Source of the DNA: Megascapheus bottae
Taxonomy: Eukaryota; Chordata; Mammalia; Rodentia; Geomyidae
DNA: 64,000 nucleotides
Direction: 5' to 3'
Assembly: GCA_024803745.1 (NCBI GenBank)
Contig: JANJXV010000040.1
Span: 2,250,257-2,314,256, forward strand
The number at the start of each line of letters is the position of its first letter. Positions within the stretch are counted from its first letter, which is position 1. Under the pieces are notes generated by a model, which had not been told where the DNA came from, did no database searches, and saw only the letters and a list, made by a program, of their open reading frames with translations. Positions 10,801 to 21,878 of the stretch are shown here, one piece after another. Position numbers and translations under genes: made by a program.

Positions 10801-11261
10801 CCCTGGGTCACCCCACTGGTGACGGTGGCTGCTCAGTGATGGCCCAGCTGGCCACACAAGAGACAGCAGCACCTAATTCTGAAGCCCACCCGGGCCCTTT
10901 ACCCAGGAGAACAGCAAGCCTGACAGTCCCTGGGGGGTTCTGCCCTCAGGTGGCAGGGGCCGCAGAATGGAATTTTACCAGACCGTTGCTGGGTCCCTTC
11001 CCGGGGGCGGGGGGCTACCTGCCTGCCTGTAAGTAGATTTTTAAAAAAAAAGTCTTTTTCAAGGAAGCTGTAAACACCTGAAAATAGAGTTTGGGACAGA
11101 AAGCGATGCCCCAGTCATAATTGTGGTTGGAGTGAGTGAGCCGCCTCTTCTAAAGATAGCCTGTAAATGCAACCCACCGCTGCCACCATCCAGGGTTGGG
11201 GAGAAAGAAAGGGTCCCAGCCCACCTGTCGCTAAGAGGAAACATGTTCTTAAACGGATGGA

Positions 11262-11482
11262 AGGAGCCTAGCACATCGCTCAGGAAACTGAGATCTGAGG
11301 ATCGCGGTTCAAAGCCAGCCTGGGCGTGGAAGTCCATGAACCTCTCATCTCCAGTGAACCACCAGAAAACCACGAGTGGCGCCGTGGCTCAACGTGGTAG
11401 AGCACCAGCCTTGAGCTGAAAAGCCCAGGGACAGCGCCCAGGCCCTGAGTTCAAGCCCCACAATCTACCAAAAATAAAAAGA
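11262..11482 (+). mobile_element. B-family SINE
   Basis: Full composite: AAACTGAGATCTGAGGATCG, then GAGTGGCGCCGTGGCTCAAC, then GAGTTCAAGCCCCACAATC and an A-rich tail. Confidence 0.88.
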
Positions 11483-11562
11483 GCTGGGATATGTGGCTCA
11501 AGGGGTAAAGCGCCTATGTAGCTGTGCCCAGGACCTGGGTTCAAGTCTCAGGAATGGAGAAC
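11483..11562 (+). mobile_element. tRNA-like (IDL-type) monomer
   Basis: GGGATATGTGGCTCAAGGGG ... GACCTGGGTTCAAGTCTCAG resembles the IDL monomer, with A- and B-box-like segments. It follows the previous SINE's tail directly. Confidence 0.6.
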
Positions 11563-11896
11563 AAATAGAGAACCCCTTTAAGCCGTGTTTCCCTGTTGTC
11601 CGTGGTGGGGGTGAAAGCTGGGCCTTTGCCTCGAGACCAGAGCCCCGCCGGCTCCCCTTCTGTTTCTGAGCCAAGTTCAGGCTCAAGAGGGAACCTGGCA
11701 ATTTGGAGAGCGGGTGGCGGGTGCGTGCCAGACAGAACAGGACACTCTGCAGACAGAACGGGAGGCCGCCCCCTGCCCCTCGGCTGGACAGTCTCCAATG
11801 ACCCTCCCGGGACGTTCCAGCCTGGCGGGAACCTGACCACGTGGTGCTATCCGGCCAGTGTCTACTTCCCAATCCCCAGCATCCGAAATAAGAAAT

Positions 11897-12138
11897 CTCA
11901 CTGGGCACTGCAGCTCCTCGGGAGGCTGAGATCCCCTGACAGTGGTTCAAAACCAGCCTGGGCAGGAATCTGTGAGCTTCACCTCCAAGAAACAACCCAG
12001 GGGGGGGAAAAAAAAAAAAAGAGCTGGAAGCGGCACTGTGGCTCAAGTGGCAGAGCGCCTAGCTTTTGAGTGAGGGAAAAAAACTCAGGGACAGGCGCTC
12101 AGGCCCCCGAGTTCAAGACCCAAGATTGACACAAAAGA
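11897..12138 (+). mobile_element. B-family SINE
   Basis: The left part (CTCCTCGGGAGGCTGAGATC), an internal A-run, Geo (GGCACTGTGGCTCAAGTGGC) and the end GAGTTCAAGACCCAAGATTG are present. Confidence 0.85.
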
Positions 12139-12204
12139 GAAAAGTCTGAACAGACAGAAGCTGGGGTCGGAGGAGTTTTCCACTGAAGGTAATAAAGCCG
12201 TGTC

Positions 12205-12285
12205 GGAGGCTTGGGCGTGTGGTTCAAGTGGTTGAGGACCCGCCTAGCACAGGCAAGGACCCGAGTTCAAATCAACAGTATCACT
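12205..12285 (+). mobile_element. tRNA-like (IDL-type) monomer
   Basis: GGGCGTGTGGTTCAAGTGGT ... GGACCCGAGTTCAAATCAAC has the spacing of the IDL monomer but is diverged and alone. Confidence 0.55.
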
Positions 12286-12289
12286 TAAA

Positions 12290-13005
12290 GAAATAATGCC
12301 AAAGCAAGCAAACACTGTGGTAGGAGCTGGAGGAGGAATGCTGGCAAGGTCTGTGCCAGCCCAGCCCCTGTGGTAACCGGGGGCTATTGGCTTGGGTAGA
12401 TAAGGACTTGGTGGGCGGGGGACTGATCAGCAAGGAAATCACAGCAAGGCCAAGGACCTGGGCAGGGCGGCTGTGGCTTTGGCCTACCCTGCACTGGCTT
12501 GCAGGACCACGGGCCTCTCCAGGCTGTCCACTGCCCCACGGATGCCGAGCAAAAGAAACCGGCTGCCTGGCCGCATTCCGCCTGCAGCCAGGCTCCCCCA
12601 CGCCCTGGTGCAGCTGGGGAAGACTCATCCTTCTGTCTGGAGTAACTTCAGCAAGCCCAGGAGAGCATAAAGGGCGTCTCTCCTCCAGCCAGGGCGACCA
12701 TAAGGCAAATGTCTTATCTCCCGTTCAACTGGATCTTCCCCCTGGCCAAAGGGTCTTCCGCTAACATTTCAGTTTAACTTGAGTTATCGGTCATACTGAA
12801 GTCCCTGCTTCCCCGCTGGTCAGACAAGCAGCACAGGGGCTAGAGAGTCCCTCACGGACGTTCTGCACGAGCTCGCCTTGAACCATGAGCCTCTCTATGG
12901 CACACAAGCATGAGACCCTGCACTCAGCTCCATTTCCTGTTTCAGCTACAGCTTCCCATGTGCTCCCATTAGGTCCCATTCGTTCCTAGAAGTGTCAAGT
13001 TTGGG
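12290..13005. other. Single-copy intergenic DNA
   Basis: No exon is recognised on either strand. In particular nothing reads as a ninjurin membrane segment. Confidence 0.4.
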
Positions 13006-13006
13006 G

Positions 13007-13206
13007 CGAGGAGCGTGGGCCAGTGGTAGAGAGCTCGTCTGGCATGCAGGAAGCCCTGGGTTCGATTACCTCAGTACCACAGACACAGAAACAGCTGGAA
13101 GTGGTGCTGTGGCTCCAGTGGTAGAGCACTAGCCTTGAGAAAGCTCAAGGGCAGTGCCCAGGCCCTGAGTTCAAGCCCCCAAGAGGGGCAAAAAAAAAAA
13201 AAAAAA
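13007..13206 (+). mobile_element. A-family SINE
   Basis: IDL (GTGGGCCAGTGGTAGAGAGC ... GGTTCGATTACCTCAGTACC), Geo (GGTGCTGTGGCTCCAGTGGT) and a poly-A tail are all present. Confidence 0.9.
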
Positions 13207-13453
13207 GGGTCTCAAGTTTCCCCACAAATACATTTCCCATCTGTACAGGAGATCCAGGACTGGACGTATCAGCCACACAGCCAATGCATGAATATTCCTG
13301 ATGGGATTTTCTATACAGCAGTTAAAAGTATGAAGGGAGTGGGGCCTTGGACCCTTAATGGCAGAATGCATGCTTTGTACCTGTAAGTTCCCGACTTCTC
13401 ATCTCTAGTACCAAAAATCAATATATTCAGACATGGACAGATTTACAATTCAT

Positions 13454-13456
<3 letters not shown>

Positions 13457-13505
<49 letters not shown>
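13457..13505. repeat. (AC)n microsatellite
   Basis: About 24 uninterrupted AC units, followed by a Geo-like end (CCTGAGTTCAAGTCCAATAC). Confidence 0.97.
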
Positions 13506-13508
<3 letters not shown>

Positions 13509-13591
13509 TGAGGGCTCCTGGAGGTAGGGCCTGAGTTCAAGTCCAATACTAGCATACACACGCCAAAAACCCACCATAAAGCAGTGCCCAG

Positions 13592-13682
13592 GTAGTAAGG
13601 ATATGCCTGGAACCCCAGCTCGGGTGGTGGAGCATCTGCCTAGCAAATACAAGATCCCAAGTTCAAAAGCCCGGCCCTGCAT
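13592..13682 (+). mobile_element. tRNA-like (IDL-type) monomer
   Basis: CCCCAGCTCGGGTGGTGGAG ... AAGATCCCAAGTTCAAAAGC is a diverged single monomer. Confidence 0.5.
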
Positions 13683-13792
13683 GGCCAGAGCCACAAGCTG
13701 CACAGAGGTCACCTCCCCCCCCCACCCCCTCTCCCTAGGCTGTGAGCCTGGACTTTGTTGTGGGCCGTCTCGGCTGGGGCAACGCGTCTTAT

Positions 13793-13930
13793 CTTTTTTG
13801 TTGCTGTTTTGCTCAAGGCTAGCTCTCTACCACTTGCAGCTTTTTCCCCCCGCTGGCTCATGGAGAGAGATCTGAAGACCTTCACCAGGCTGGCTTTGAA
13901 CCTAGACCCTCAGAGAGGAGGATCTAGGAT
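13793..13930 (-). mobile_element. B-family SINE, partial
   Basis: Antisense Geo start (CTCAAGGCTAGCTCTCTACC) and left part (CAGGCTGGCTTTGAACCTAG) are present; the distal ends are missing. Confidence 0.65.
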
Positions 13931-14217
13931 AAGTGCTGAACCACAGTGCCTGCTCACTCCCACAAGTTTGGAATCACGGGCATCAGCTGTTGTCACCATG
14001 GCCTGGGCTCCCCGACTTTCCAAACCCTGGGAAACCCCCCCACCCTGCCTTTCCTCTCAGAAACGGGGCGGGGAGGGGGGAAGAGAGCCCCTGGGGGGAT
14101 GTGGGAAGTGTGCTCTGTGCAGATGTTGGATCCTTGAGTTTGTGCCGGCCTCTCGTCCAGGCTGCATGTCTCCATGGCATTGCCCTTGCTTTTCTGGGAG
14201 GTTTGTCATGGCAGAGG

Positions 14218-14252
14218 TGGGAGGGAGGGAGGGAGGGAGGGAGGGAGGGAGA
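14218..14252. repeat. (GGGA)n microsatellite
   Basis: About eight tandem GGGA units. Confidence 0.95.
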
Positions 14253-15230
14253 AGAGATACACACCCTAAGCCAGGATGCTTCCTGGGGAAAGTCAAGGAA
14301 CTCATTAGCTTTGATTAGACCCTCTTGTGCCAGCAGAAGCATCCTCAGCCAGGCTTCCCTAACTCTGCACCCACAACAGGAGGTCAGGGAGGGGAAGCAC
14401 ACCTCCATTCCACAGGGGTTCTCCTGGGGTCTCCCCCCGGAGAGCTGGGTGGTGACACCAGCTGGGCCGAGCTAGGGAAAGAATTTCCCTGGACCTCAAG
14501 TTTTCGATTTGAGAATCGATGGCCCCGTTGCCTTGAAAACCAAAAAAAAAAAAAACAAACAAAAAGAAGAGAAAAGACAAAAAAACAAACTCAAAACCAA
14601 ACCCCAAAGGTGAACGGCCTGCTGCATAGCGGGAAAATGGCAGCTTTCAAGCATCTGCCACTCAGGGAAGCAGAGCAGGAAACCAAAGTCCCTTCCGTGA
14701 AAAAGAGGAACCAAAATAGCCCTGCCCGGGCCCCGCCCCGGTCAGCAGCCTGGGGTGGGAGGGGAGGCAGGAAGAGCGCGATGCCTCCCCGCACGCGGCC
14801 TGGCCGACCTGGACAGACGCGGGGAGCCGGGGAGGAAAGGCAGAATTCTGCTTTTTTTGTTGTTGCTCATTTCTTGCAGGAGTGGCCGAAGCCCCTGGGG
14901 GAGGCTGCTGGCCGGGCTCAGGGCTCAGCTGACCTTGTTTTCCAAGGCCTGAACCCTCCCCTAAGGCTCTGGGCTCAGCAGGCCAGCCCAGTCCACCCCC
15001 TCCCCCAGCTCCCAGCCTTCCTGGGTGAGGCCTCCTCCTCCTCAGGGAAAGAATCTTCAGAGGCCATGGAAGGCCTTGGCCCGGCCTCGTGCTGGCTCTG
15101 TCCCCTGCGGCTCTCAGGCTGTTGGAAAACTGTGGTTCTTTCTTCCCTGTGGCCCTAGCTGACCCTTCTCTGTCCAGCCGGCTCCTCGGTCTGCAGGAGA
15201 GGGAGGGCCTGGGGGTCTCTCCCAGCCCAG
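14253..15230. other. Single-copy stretch with a GC-rich core
   Basis: The stretch from about 14720 to 15140 is GC-rich with some CpG. An 834-base open frame crosses it on the + strand but starts at a non-ATG triplet, runs through an A-rich tract and resembles no protein I know. The core could be a minor regulatory element; I see no splice-flanked exon. Confidence 0.35.
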
Positions 15231-15305
15231 GGAATTTTTTTTTTTTTAAAGTACTTAAGTATCTGCTAAGTCCACCAGCTGCTACACAGTTGCTACCCAG
15301 CTAGG

Positions 15306-15520
15306 TGGCCTGGAGTGTGGCCTAGGGGTAGAGCTCTCACCTAGCACGCCTGAAGCCCTGGGTTCGAATCCTCGGTACCCCACACAGTAAAAGCCAGAAG
15401 TGGTGCTGTGGCTCAAGTGGCAGAGCATTAGCCTTGAGCAAAAAGCGTCCAAGGACAGTGCCCAGGCCCTGAGTTCAAGCCCAGGACTGGCAAAAATAAA
15501 AAAATAAAAATAAAAAAGTT
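15306..15520 (+). mobile_element. A-family SINE
   Basis: IDL (GTGTGGCCTAGGGGTAGAGC ... GGTTCGAATCC), Geo (GGTGCTGTGGCTCAAGTGGC) and an AAAAT-type tail are present. Confidence 0.92.
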
Positions 15521-15714
15521 TGGACAGGATTAAGAAGAGAGAGTGAGAGAGAGGCTTCAAGGGAGAAACACACAGGCCCAGGAGGACGCTGGGGTACCCC
15601 AGGAACCCCCGGGTCACCTGCATAGAAGGCAGGAAGGCAGCAGATATCAGGATCCTGGCAGGCCATCTCAGCTATTCCAGAGGCTTCCAGGAAGGAGTCT
15701 CAAGAAAGCAAAAA

Positions 15715-15818
15715 GAAGAGCTATGTAGCTCAGGCTCGCCTGGCACCGAGGCCCCATCTTCCCATCTCAGCTTCCCCATGCTGGGATTATAGGTGTGGAC
15801 CACCTCATCTGGCTTGTT
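15715..15818 (-). repeat. B1-like SINE
   Basis: CTATGTAGCTCAGGCTCGCC ... CATGCTGGGATTATAGGTGT is the antisense B1 monomer, without Geo. Confidence 0.75.
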
Positions 15819-15894
15819 AAATGCTTATATTTGATCCTCTTTAAAGCAAACAAACCAACCCCAGGGGTGACATTGTTCAAGAAGAAATGTCCTC

Positions 15895-16076
15895 ACAGCC
15901 TGGCACCACTGTCACCCTGCTTCTTCTACTCAGGAGACTGAGATCTGAGGATCACGTCCAAAGCCAGCCCAGGTAGGAAAACCTGTGCGTCTCTGACCTC
16001 CAATAAACTACTCAGAAAAAGCTAGGAAAACCTGTGCGACTTTTGACTCCAATAAATATGCAGAAAAAGCTACGAG
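15895..16076 (+). mobile_element. B-family SINE fragment with internal duplication
   Basis: The left part is present (GGAGACTGAGATCTGAGGAT). A block of about 48 bp starting AGGAAAACCTGTGCG and ending CAGAAAAAGCTA then occurs twice in tandem, near 15976-16024 and 16025-16072, with small differences. Confidence 0.7.
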
Positions 16077-16077
16077 G

Positions 16078-16280
16078 GGCCAGGAGTGTGGCCTAGTGGT
16101 AGAGTGCTTGCCTAGCATGCAGGAAGACCCGGGTTCAATTCCTCGGTACCACATACACAGAAAAAGCTGTAAGTGGTTCTGTGGCTCAAGTGGTAGAGCT
16201 CCAGCCTTGAGAAAGTCCAAGGACAGTGCTCAGGCCCTGAGTTCAAACCCAGGACTGGCCAAAAAAAAAACAAAAAAAAA
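16078..16280 (+). mobile_element. A-family SINE
   Basis: A well-kept dimer: GTGTGGCCTAGTGGTAGAGT, B box GGTTCAATTCC, Geo GGCTCAAGTGGTAGAGCTCC, end CAGGACTGGCC and an A-rich tail. Confidence 0.93.
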
Positions 16281-16504
16281 GGAAGAAAGAGAGATACACA
16301 CAGAGGTTTCTCAGAGAACAGGGTGGGCTGGGATAGCAGAGAGGGGAGGGGAGGAGGGATTATTATCACGTCCATATAAAAACTGAACGTTTACATGACT
16401 AACTCCAAGCTTCAATGCACTATAAAATGCCTTTTGGATATTTTATTTGCAAAAATAAAAAAAAATCACATTCCATAAGTGATCCTTCCCTGTTCCACCC
16501 CCCA

Positions 16505-16555
16505 AATAAATAAATGAATAAATGAATAAATAAATAAATAAATAAATAAATAAAT
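16505..16555. repeat. (AAAT)n microsatellite
   Basis: Twelve or so AAAT units with two ATG interruptions. Confidence 0.93.
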
Positions 16556-16899
16556 GTTGGGACAAAACTCCATGCCAGGCAGTAATTGTGTTGCATTTGG
16601 ATCTAATCCCGGGGTGTCGGGAGCTTGTGATAGATAACTGGGAAAAATGCTCCTGGCTATAGTGGGAGAAGGGGCTGGAGGCAGGCCAGACCAGAGGTTC
16701 AAAGTCTTCAGACCAGATAGAGCAGACAGAGAATCTCTCCTCCACGCCAGGCTTAGCACGAAGCGATAGCATTATGCAGCCCAAGTACTCTGTGATTTCT
16801 CCAACCCGAATCTGACTCAGCGTTCTGCATTTACTCAAGACCTGGGAACCCAGCTCTGCTCTAATCCTTTCTCATTAAAGCAGCCCTGGCTGGGCCTTG

Positions 16900-17040
16900 A
16901 TGCTGGTTTTGGAGTCAGCTAGGCAGGGACTTGACACTTGGCTTCTGGGGAGCTGTGTGTGTTTGCGCAGGTCACTGACTTCTCTGAGCCCTCGGCATTC
17001 TTCCTGGAAGAGGGTAGGGTGCATTCCCCACAGGGTCACG
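16900..17040 (+). repeat. MIR SINE
   Basis: TTTTGGAGTCAGCTAGGCAG ... GGAGCTGTGTGTGTTTGCGCAGGTCACTGACTTCTCTGAGCC follows the sense MIR consensus in order (the second span is about 42 bases; key part AGCTGTGTG...AGGTCACTGACTTC). Confidence 0.75.
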
Positions 17041-17240
17041 GGTGGAGAGACCACAGGGCCGCTGTTGGCACCTCTGTGCCATTGTTTTGAGACCTTGTCT
17101 ATAGTTTTGTGTAGGAGAAGATGGAATGAAGCTTTTAATCTTCCTATGAATCTTCCCAGATTGGAAAAAACAAAAAGCTATCCTCAGGATGAGACTCAGA
17201 CATTAGGCTCCTTCAAGATCTGGAATTGTGTTGGTTTTCA

Positions 17241-17256
17241 GTGTGTGTGTGTGTGG

Positions 17257-17291
<35 letters not shown>

Positions 17292-17324
17292 TGTGTGTAT
17301 GTGTGTGTGTGTGTGTGTGCGCGC
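17241..17324. repeat. (TG)n microsatellite
   Basis: About 40 TG units with a few GG and TA interruptions, running into the Geo fragment that follows. Confidence 0.95.
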
Positions 17325-17412
17325 ATGCTCTCACTCAAGTGGTAGAGGGCTTTGAGCACGATGACGCTCAGGGACCTTGTCTAGGCCGAGTTCAAGCCTC
17401 AGGACTAGAAAT
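17325..17412 (+). mobile_element. Geo monomer fragment
   Basis: CTCACTCAAGTGGTAGAGGG ... GGCCGAGTTCAAGCCTCAGG is the right monomer only. Confidence 0.75.
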
Positions 17413-17489
17413 AAAGAATCTCTCTCTTCTTTTTTTCCCTTCTCCTCCCTCTGCTTCCCCATCTTTCTTTCCTCCCTCCCTCTCCATCC

Positions 17490-17675
17490 TTTTTTTTTTC
17501 CCAGTCCTGGGCCTTGAACACTGACCTTGTCCTTCCTCTAGGCCAGAGCTCTACCACTTGAGCCACAGCACCACTTCTGGCTTTTTCTGTGTCTGTGCTA
17601 CCAAGGAATTGAACCCAGGACTTCCTGCATGCTAGGCCAGCACTCTACCACTAGACCCTGCTCTAGGCCCCTCCA
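17490..17675 (-). mobile_element. A-family SINE
   Basis: Poly-T, antisense Geo (CACTTGAGCCACAGCACCAC) and antisense IDL (GGAATTGAACCCAGGACTTC ... CACTCTACCACTAGACC) are in order. Confidence 0.9.
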
Positions 17676-18337
17676 TCAGTCTTTCCTTCCTCCTTCCTTC
17701 TGTCCCTCCCTTCCTCTCTCCCTCCCCCCCCCCCACTCTCTGTCCATCCCTTAGGCCCCTGCCAGCCTCCAGGACCGTGGAAAGCATTACTCAGAATAAT
17801 TCTAACAGAATATTCTGGACAGGAGATGCCATGCACTTGGGGTTTAGGGCTGGGGGGGCAGTGGGGAGCTCACTGTCGCCAAGCTTGTGTCCTCCAAGCC
17901 CCACTGCCTCCCTTCCAGCCCCCACCCCTGCCACTACCAGCTCAGGCCTGGCTGGTGTAGAGGAGAAAGCAAGCCTGGCCAGGATGGAATCTGGCCTGGA
18001 GCTGTTTGGTTCCCCCAGGCTGCGGGGCGGGGGTCTGGGACAGGACAGCCCCATCCTGTGTCAGGGTGGGGACCTGGCAGGTCACCCCCTGTACAGCCCA
18101 GGGGGGCCATGTGCTGATCAGAACTCAACCCACACCCAAGGGCACCAGACAGACACACTGGAACAAAAGGACCCCAGCCTCACCCGGGGTTAAACAGCCC
18201 TGTTTCTTTCTCTGTCTGGTGTGGAAACAGGAAGGATAGGGAGTGAGGGCCCTGGCTGGCCAGCCTGGAGCCCCATTGCCCTTGCAGGCTGGGACCTGGC
18301 AGGGGTTTGTTTTCTGGGGGAAGGGGAGGAGGGAGAG
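17676..18337. other. Single-copy intergenic DNA
   Basis: A CCTT-rich start (about 17683-17735) is followed by GC-rich sequence with no recognised exon. Confidence 0.4.
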
Positions 18338-18562
18338 GGACAGGCCTGGGGCTTGAACTCAGGGCCTGGGCGCTGTCCCTGAGCGTGTGTGCTCAAGGCT
18401 AACGCTCTACCCCTTGAGCCACTGCGCCACTTCCAGCCTTTCTGGTGGATCATTGGAGATGGAGTCTCGTGGACTTTCCTGCCCAGGCTGGCTGTGAACC
18501 AGGATCCTCAGATCTCAGCCTCCTGAGGCTGGCATGACAGGCATAAGCCACAGGCGTCCAGT
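18338..18562 (-). mobile_element. B-family SINE
   Basis: A complete antisense copy: GGGCTTGAACTCAGGGCCTG, CCTTGAGCCACTGCGCCACT, CCAGGCTGGCTGTGAACCAG, CAGATCTCAGCCTCCTGAGG. Confidence 0.92.
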
Positions 18563-19304
18563 GGGCTCTCAGCAAGTCTTCAGAGGACTCCAGACTTCAG
18601 GGTGCAATGCTCCCCCAGCTCAGGTTTCCCGCCCTCCCTCTCCCCCCTCAACACCCCGCCTTCCTCCATTCCAGAGAACAAGGTCTCCCCACCCCAGGCC
18701 CTGATGAGGGGAACTTTCCCATGCAGACCTCAGTGAGAGGGAGGCCAGGCTAGATCCCAGCGGGACTTCCTTCTCTCCCCTCCCCTTCCATTATCCTCTA
18801 ATCTCCCCAGGAGACAGGGCTGGCCTGTCCCTACACCTGCCTCAGGGCTGGAGGCCTCTCCAGCCATCTTTCATCAGATGCACGGTCCCCGGTGACTGGC
18901 AAGTACCGACAGTCCCAGCCTGGAGAGTCTGGTCTGAAAACAAGACGCCTGGACTTGTGAGGTTTGGCTGTGCTCGGTTCCCAGAGCTCACACCGCCATT
19001 CCTTCTCCTGGGTACTCCCCCCCACCCCGCCGGCCCTGCCCCTCCCCACCCCTGCCCTGGGTCTCACCAGGGCTGGCTCTTGTCTTGGCTCATCTGGAAA
19101 TGGGAAATAGTTAAGCCCAGGGTTCTTGCAAGTTCAGCCTTCACCCCAACAACACATTCGAGAACATTCCAAGATCCCCCGCCTCTGCATAGCTAGGAAA
19201 CCATAGCTATTTCTGATTAAACCATTTTCCCCTCTACCTCTAGCTTTGCACTTATAGAAAGCACCAGGCAGTGGCAGCCATGCTGGAGGGCGGGGGCTGT
19301 GGGG
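18563..19304. other. Single-copy intergenic DNA
   Basis: No exon, RNA gene or repeat is recognised. Confidence 0.4.
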
Positions 19305-19512
19305 GTTGGGGGGCTCACATCTGCCATTGGAGTTTACATGGGAGGCTGAGAAGGAGAGGGTTGTGGTTCAAAGCCAGCCTGGGCAGAAACGTTCCTGAGA
19401 CCGCCTTTCTCAAGCCATAACTAGGTGCAGAGTCACAGCTCATCCCAGGCTACAGAAGAGCTCGGAGAAAGCACCCAGGCCCTGAGTTCAAGCTCCACAC
19501 AGACAAAAAGAA
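19305..19512 (+). mobile_element. B-family SINE, diverged
   Basis: The left part (GTGGTTCAAAGCCAGCCTGG) and the Geo end (GCACCCAGGCCCTGAGTTCA) are clear; the middle is decayed. Confidence 0.75.
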
Positions 19513-19917
19513 AAAGAAAATAGGACTCGGGGTATAGTTAGGGGTTATCTTACCAGCCCTGAGTTCAAATCTCCAAGTTCCCCCCCCACACACACTCCAG
19601 GTGCTGAGTTGAACTTAGACAAACACTTACTGTCTTGTGTTTCACATTGCTGAATGGCCTGTCCTGGTGTCCTCTTTTTCATTGTTCAATATGGGTGACT
19701 CGAACCCAGGACCAGCAGGAGTCATGCTGGTAAAGGAGATTCCCAGCTCAAGCCTCACCTCCTGAGAGCGAAGCTTATATGTACGCAGCACATAGGCCAT
19801 TTTCCTGTACTCCTTGTACATTGACAGATGAAAAAATGGTATATATTTGTGATACGTCATACGACATGCACAGAGAGACATACGAACACACACATGGGCA
19901 CACAGATCCAAGCAGAT

Positions 19918-19920
<3 letters not shown>

Positions 19921-19961
<41 letters not shown>
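19921..19961. repeat. (CA)n microsatellite
   Basis: About 20 uninterrupted CA units. Confidence 0.97.
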
Positions 19962-19963
<2 letters not shown>

Positions 19964-20383
19964 CAGCCAAATTAGTTGCCATTCTGAGCAGTGGGGCTGC
20001 TACAGGTATTGAGGCATTCATTCAGAGGTCTTCACGTCCCTGTACAGAGGTGACACAAAGTGTTCGAGTCCACCTGGCCACTTATTTTACTTTAGCCTGA
20101 TCCTAAGCAGGGCAAAGCTTAAGAGCTTGTTATTGTTATTTCTTTCTTCTTCTTCTAAATACACGTGAAAACTACAAACAAGAACCATTATAATTACAAG
20201 TTGTCAACTGCTGGTACCTCGATAAATACTGGTGGTGATTGTGTCACGTTTTGGGGGGGCTCAAATAACCCTTTTATGTCATAGTTAATTGTAGAATTTC
20301 TTCCACTTAATTATAAGCTTCCGAAGGTCAGGGGCCATGTTTTATCCAGTGCTTATTCTGCGTGAAGCTCGGTAAGTATTTTT

Positions 20384-20465
20384 TGTGTAATCCCAGGATT
20401 TGGGAGACTAAGGTAGAAGAGTGCGTTTCACACCAGCCTGAGCAAGGCAGTGATAGCCTCTTGCA
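20384..20465 (+). repeat. B1-like SINE fragment
   Basis: TGTAATCCCAGGATTTGGGA ... CACCAGCCTGAGCAAGGCAG is a sense 7SL-derived arm. Confidence 0.7.
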
Positions 20466-20563
20466 AGAGCAAACAACCCTGGAAATAGTTGTCCCTTCTT
20501 TCATTTGATTTTGGAGTGATGGGATGTCTAACGGAAGTTACTGGATGCCCAGTTTCCTTTGCT

Positions 20564-20660
20564 TTTTACTCTTGTAGCCCAGGTTGACTTCAGACTTTCA
20601 GTCCTCCTGCCTCCGCCTCGTGAGGGGGATTACAGGTGTGTGCTGTCTTGCTTGGCTAAT
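20564..20660 (-). repeat. B1-like SINE fragment
   Basis: TTGTAGCCCAGGTTGACTTC ... GGGGGATTACAGGTGTGTGC is the antisense arm. With the previous copy it forms an inverted pair about 100 bp apart. Confidence 0.7.
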
Positions 20661-21150
20661 CTATGAACTTCACGTACACAGCGCCTCCGACATCAGCAGC
20701 AAAATGAGGACAGCAGTATTTCCCCGGTAAAGAAAATTCTCTGGTTTGAACGCTTCGAGCCCTTATTAGGGTTCAAAGAGGCGGTGTGGTAATTGCAGGA
20801 TGAAACACAGTAAACCCTCACGCCATTTCCCCTCGTCTTTCCCAGGGTGACCAACTCATACCAGCTGGGCTAAGGACAGGGACAGCCACTGGTCAGTAAA
20901 TAGTAGATGAATGGACGGATGACGTATGGCCTTGGTGACCAGCCATTTGCCCCCCTCCCCTTCCAGGAAACCATCCAAAGCAAACCAGGCCGCAGTAACA
21001 TTTACTCAGAATTCAGTATTCTACCTTTGACTATGTCTTCAAGGGAACGAGAGCCACACTGCGTATAACAGACACTTAGCAATCGCCTACTCCTGAAACT
21101 TGGGATTGTTTAATGGCTAATCTATCTTTTTTTGTTGTTGGTGGTGGTGG
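20661..21150. other. Single-copy intergenic DNA
   Basis: Nothing recognised. Confidence 0.4.
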
Positions 21151-21195
21151 TACTGGGGTTTGAACTCAGAACCTGGGCCTGCCAGACAGCTGCTG

Positions 21196-21430
21196 GAGCC
21201 CCTTTGGCCACACCCCCAATACCCTAGCCACGCCCCCATAGCTCTAGCCACGCCCACGTCTACTGTTGTAGCCACGCCCCACAGCTCTAGACACGCCCGC
21301 CTCTACCGTTATAGCCACGCCCCCACAGCTCTAGCCACGCCCCACCCGGGCAAAGTCCCTACAAAGTTATAGCCACGCCTCCAGCACCAGAGCCACGCCC
21401 CCAGCGAGGAGCCACGCCCCCAGCCCCTAG
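21196..21430. repeat. Degenerate GCCACGCCC tandem array
   Basis: About ten copies of AGCCACGCCCC or a one- or two-base variant are separated by 8-25 bp linkers such as ACAGCTCT and CTCTACTGTT. Each copy fits a CACCC/KLF-type recognition core. Confidence 0.85.
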
Positions 21431-21878
21431 AGCTTCCCTGTAAATGCAAGTCCTCTCCTTGTAACTCAGGATTGTTTGTGCCTTCAGGGCCTTACTGTCC
21501 CCTTAGCAACTAATGGTAGAGGCGGTAAAGTGGGGGGAGGGAGTTCCTGGACAGAGCTGCCTTCCCACCTTGAGGCAGTGAGCTGAGACCCCAGCTTCTA
21601 GCCAAGGCTGGGGAGCCCTGGAAAGTGGACTCCAGCTAGCTCTGGGGGGGCACTGGAGCTGGGGTTTGGGAGGAGGGTGAGGACAGTGGTTCTCCAGTTA
21701 CACCAGTACCTGCTGGTGCCTGGGGACTGGAGGGGACAATCCTCAAGGCTGGGATCTCACACACACACACACACACCACCCGTGCACAGGCCTTCCTCAG
21801 CCGCTTCCTTTTCACCCGAAGCACTAATGTACTACTAAACGTTTAAAGATCAGGTCCCAGCATCACAATTCTCCATGG
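21431..21878. other. Single-copy intergenic DNA
   Basis: No exon recognised; a short CA run lies at about 21757-21775. Confidence 0.4.

Noticed and set aside
14325..15158. 278-codon open frame in intergenic DNA
   Set aside because: It has a non-ATG start, no similarity that I recognise and an A-rich run in the middle. GC content alone can explain its length.
21196..21430. CRISPR-like array of repeated GCCACGCCC with spacers
   Set aside because: The repeats are only about 10 bp, degenerate and in a mammalian genome; this is a minisatellite or binding-site cluster.
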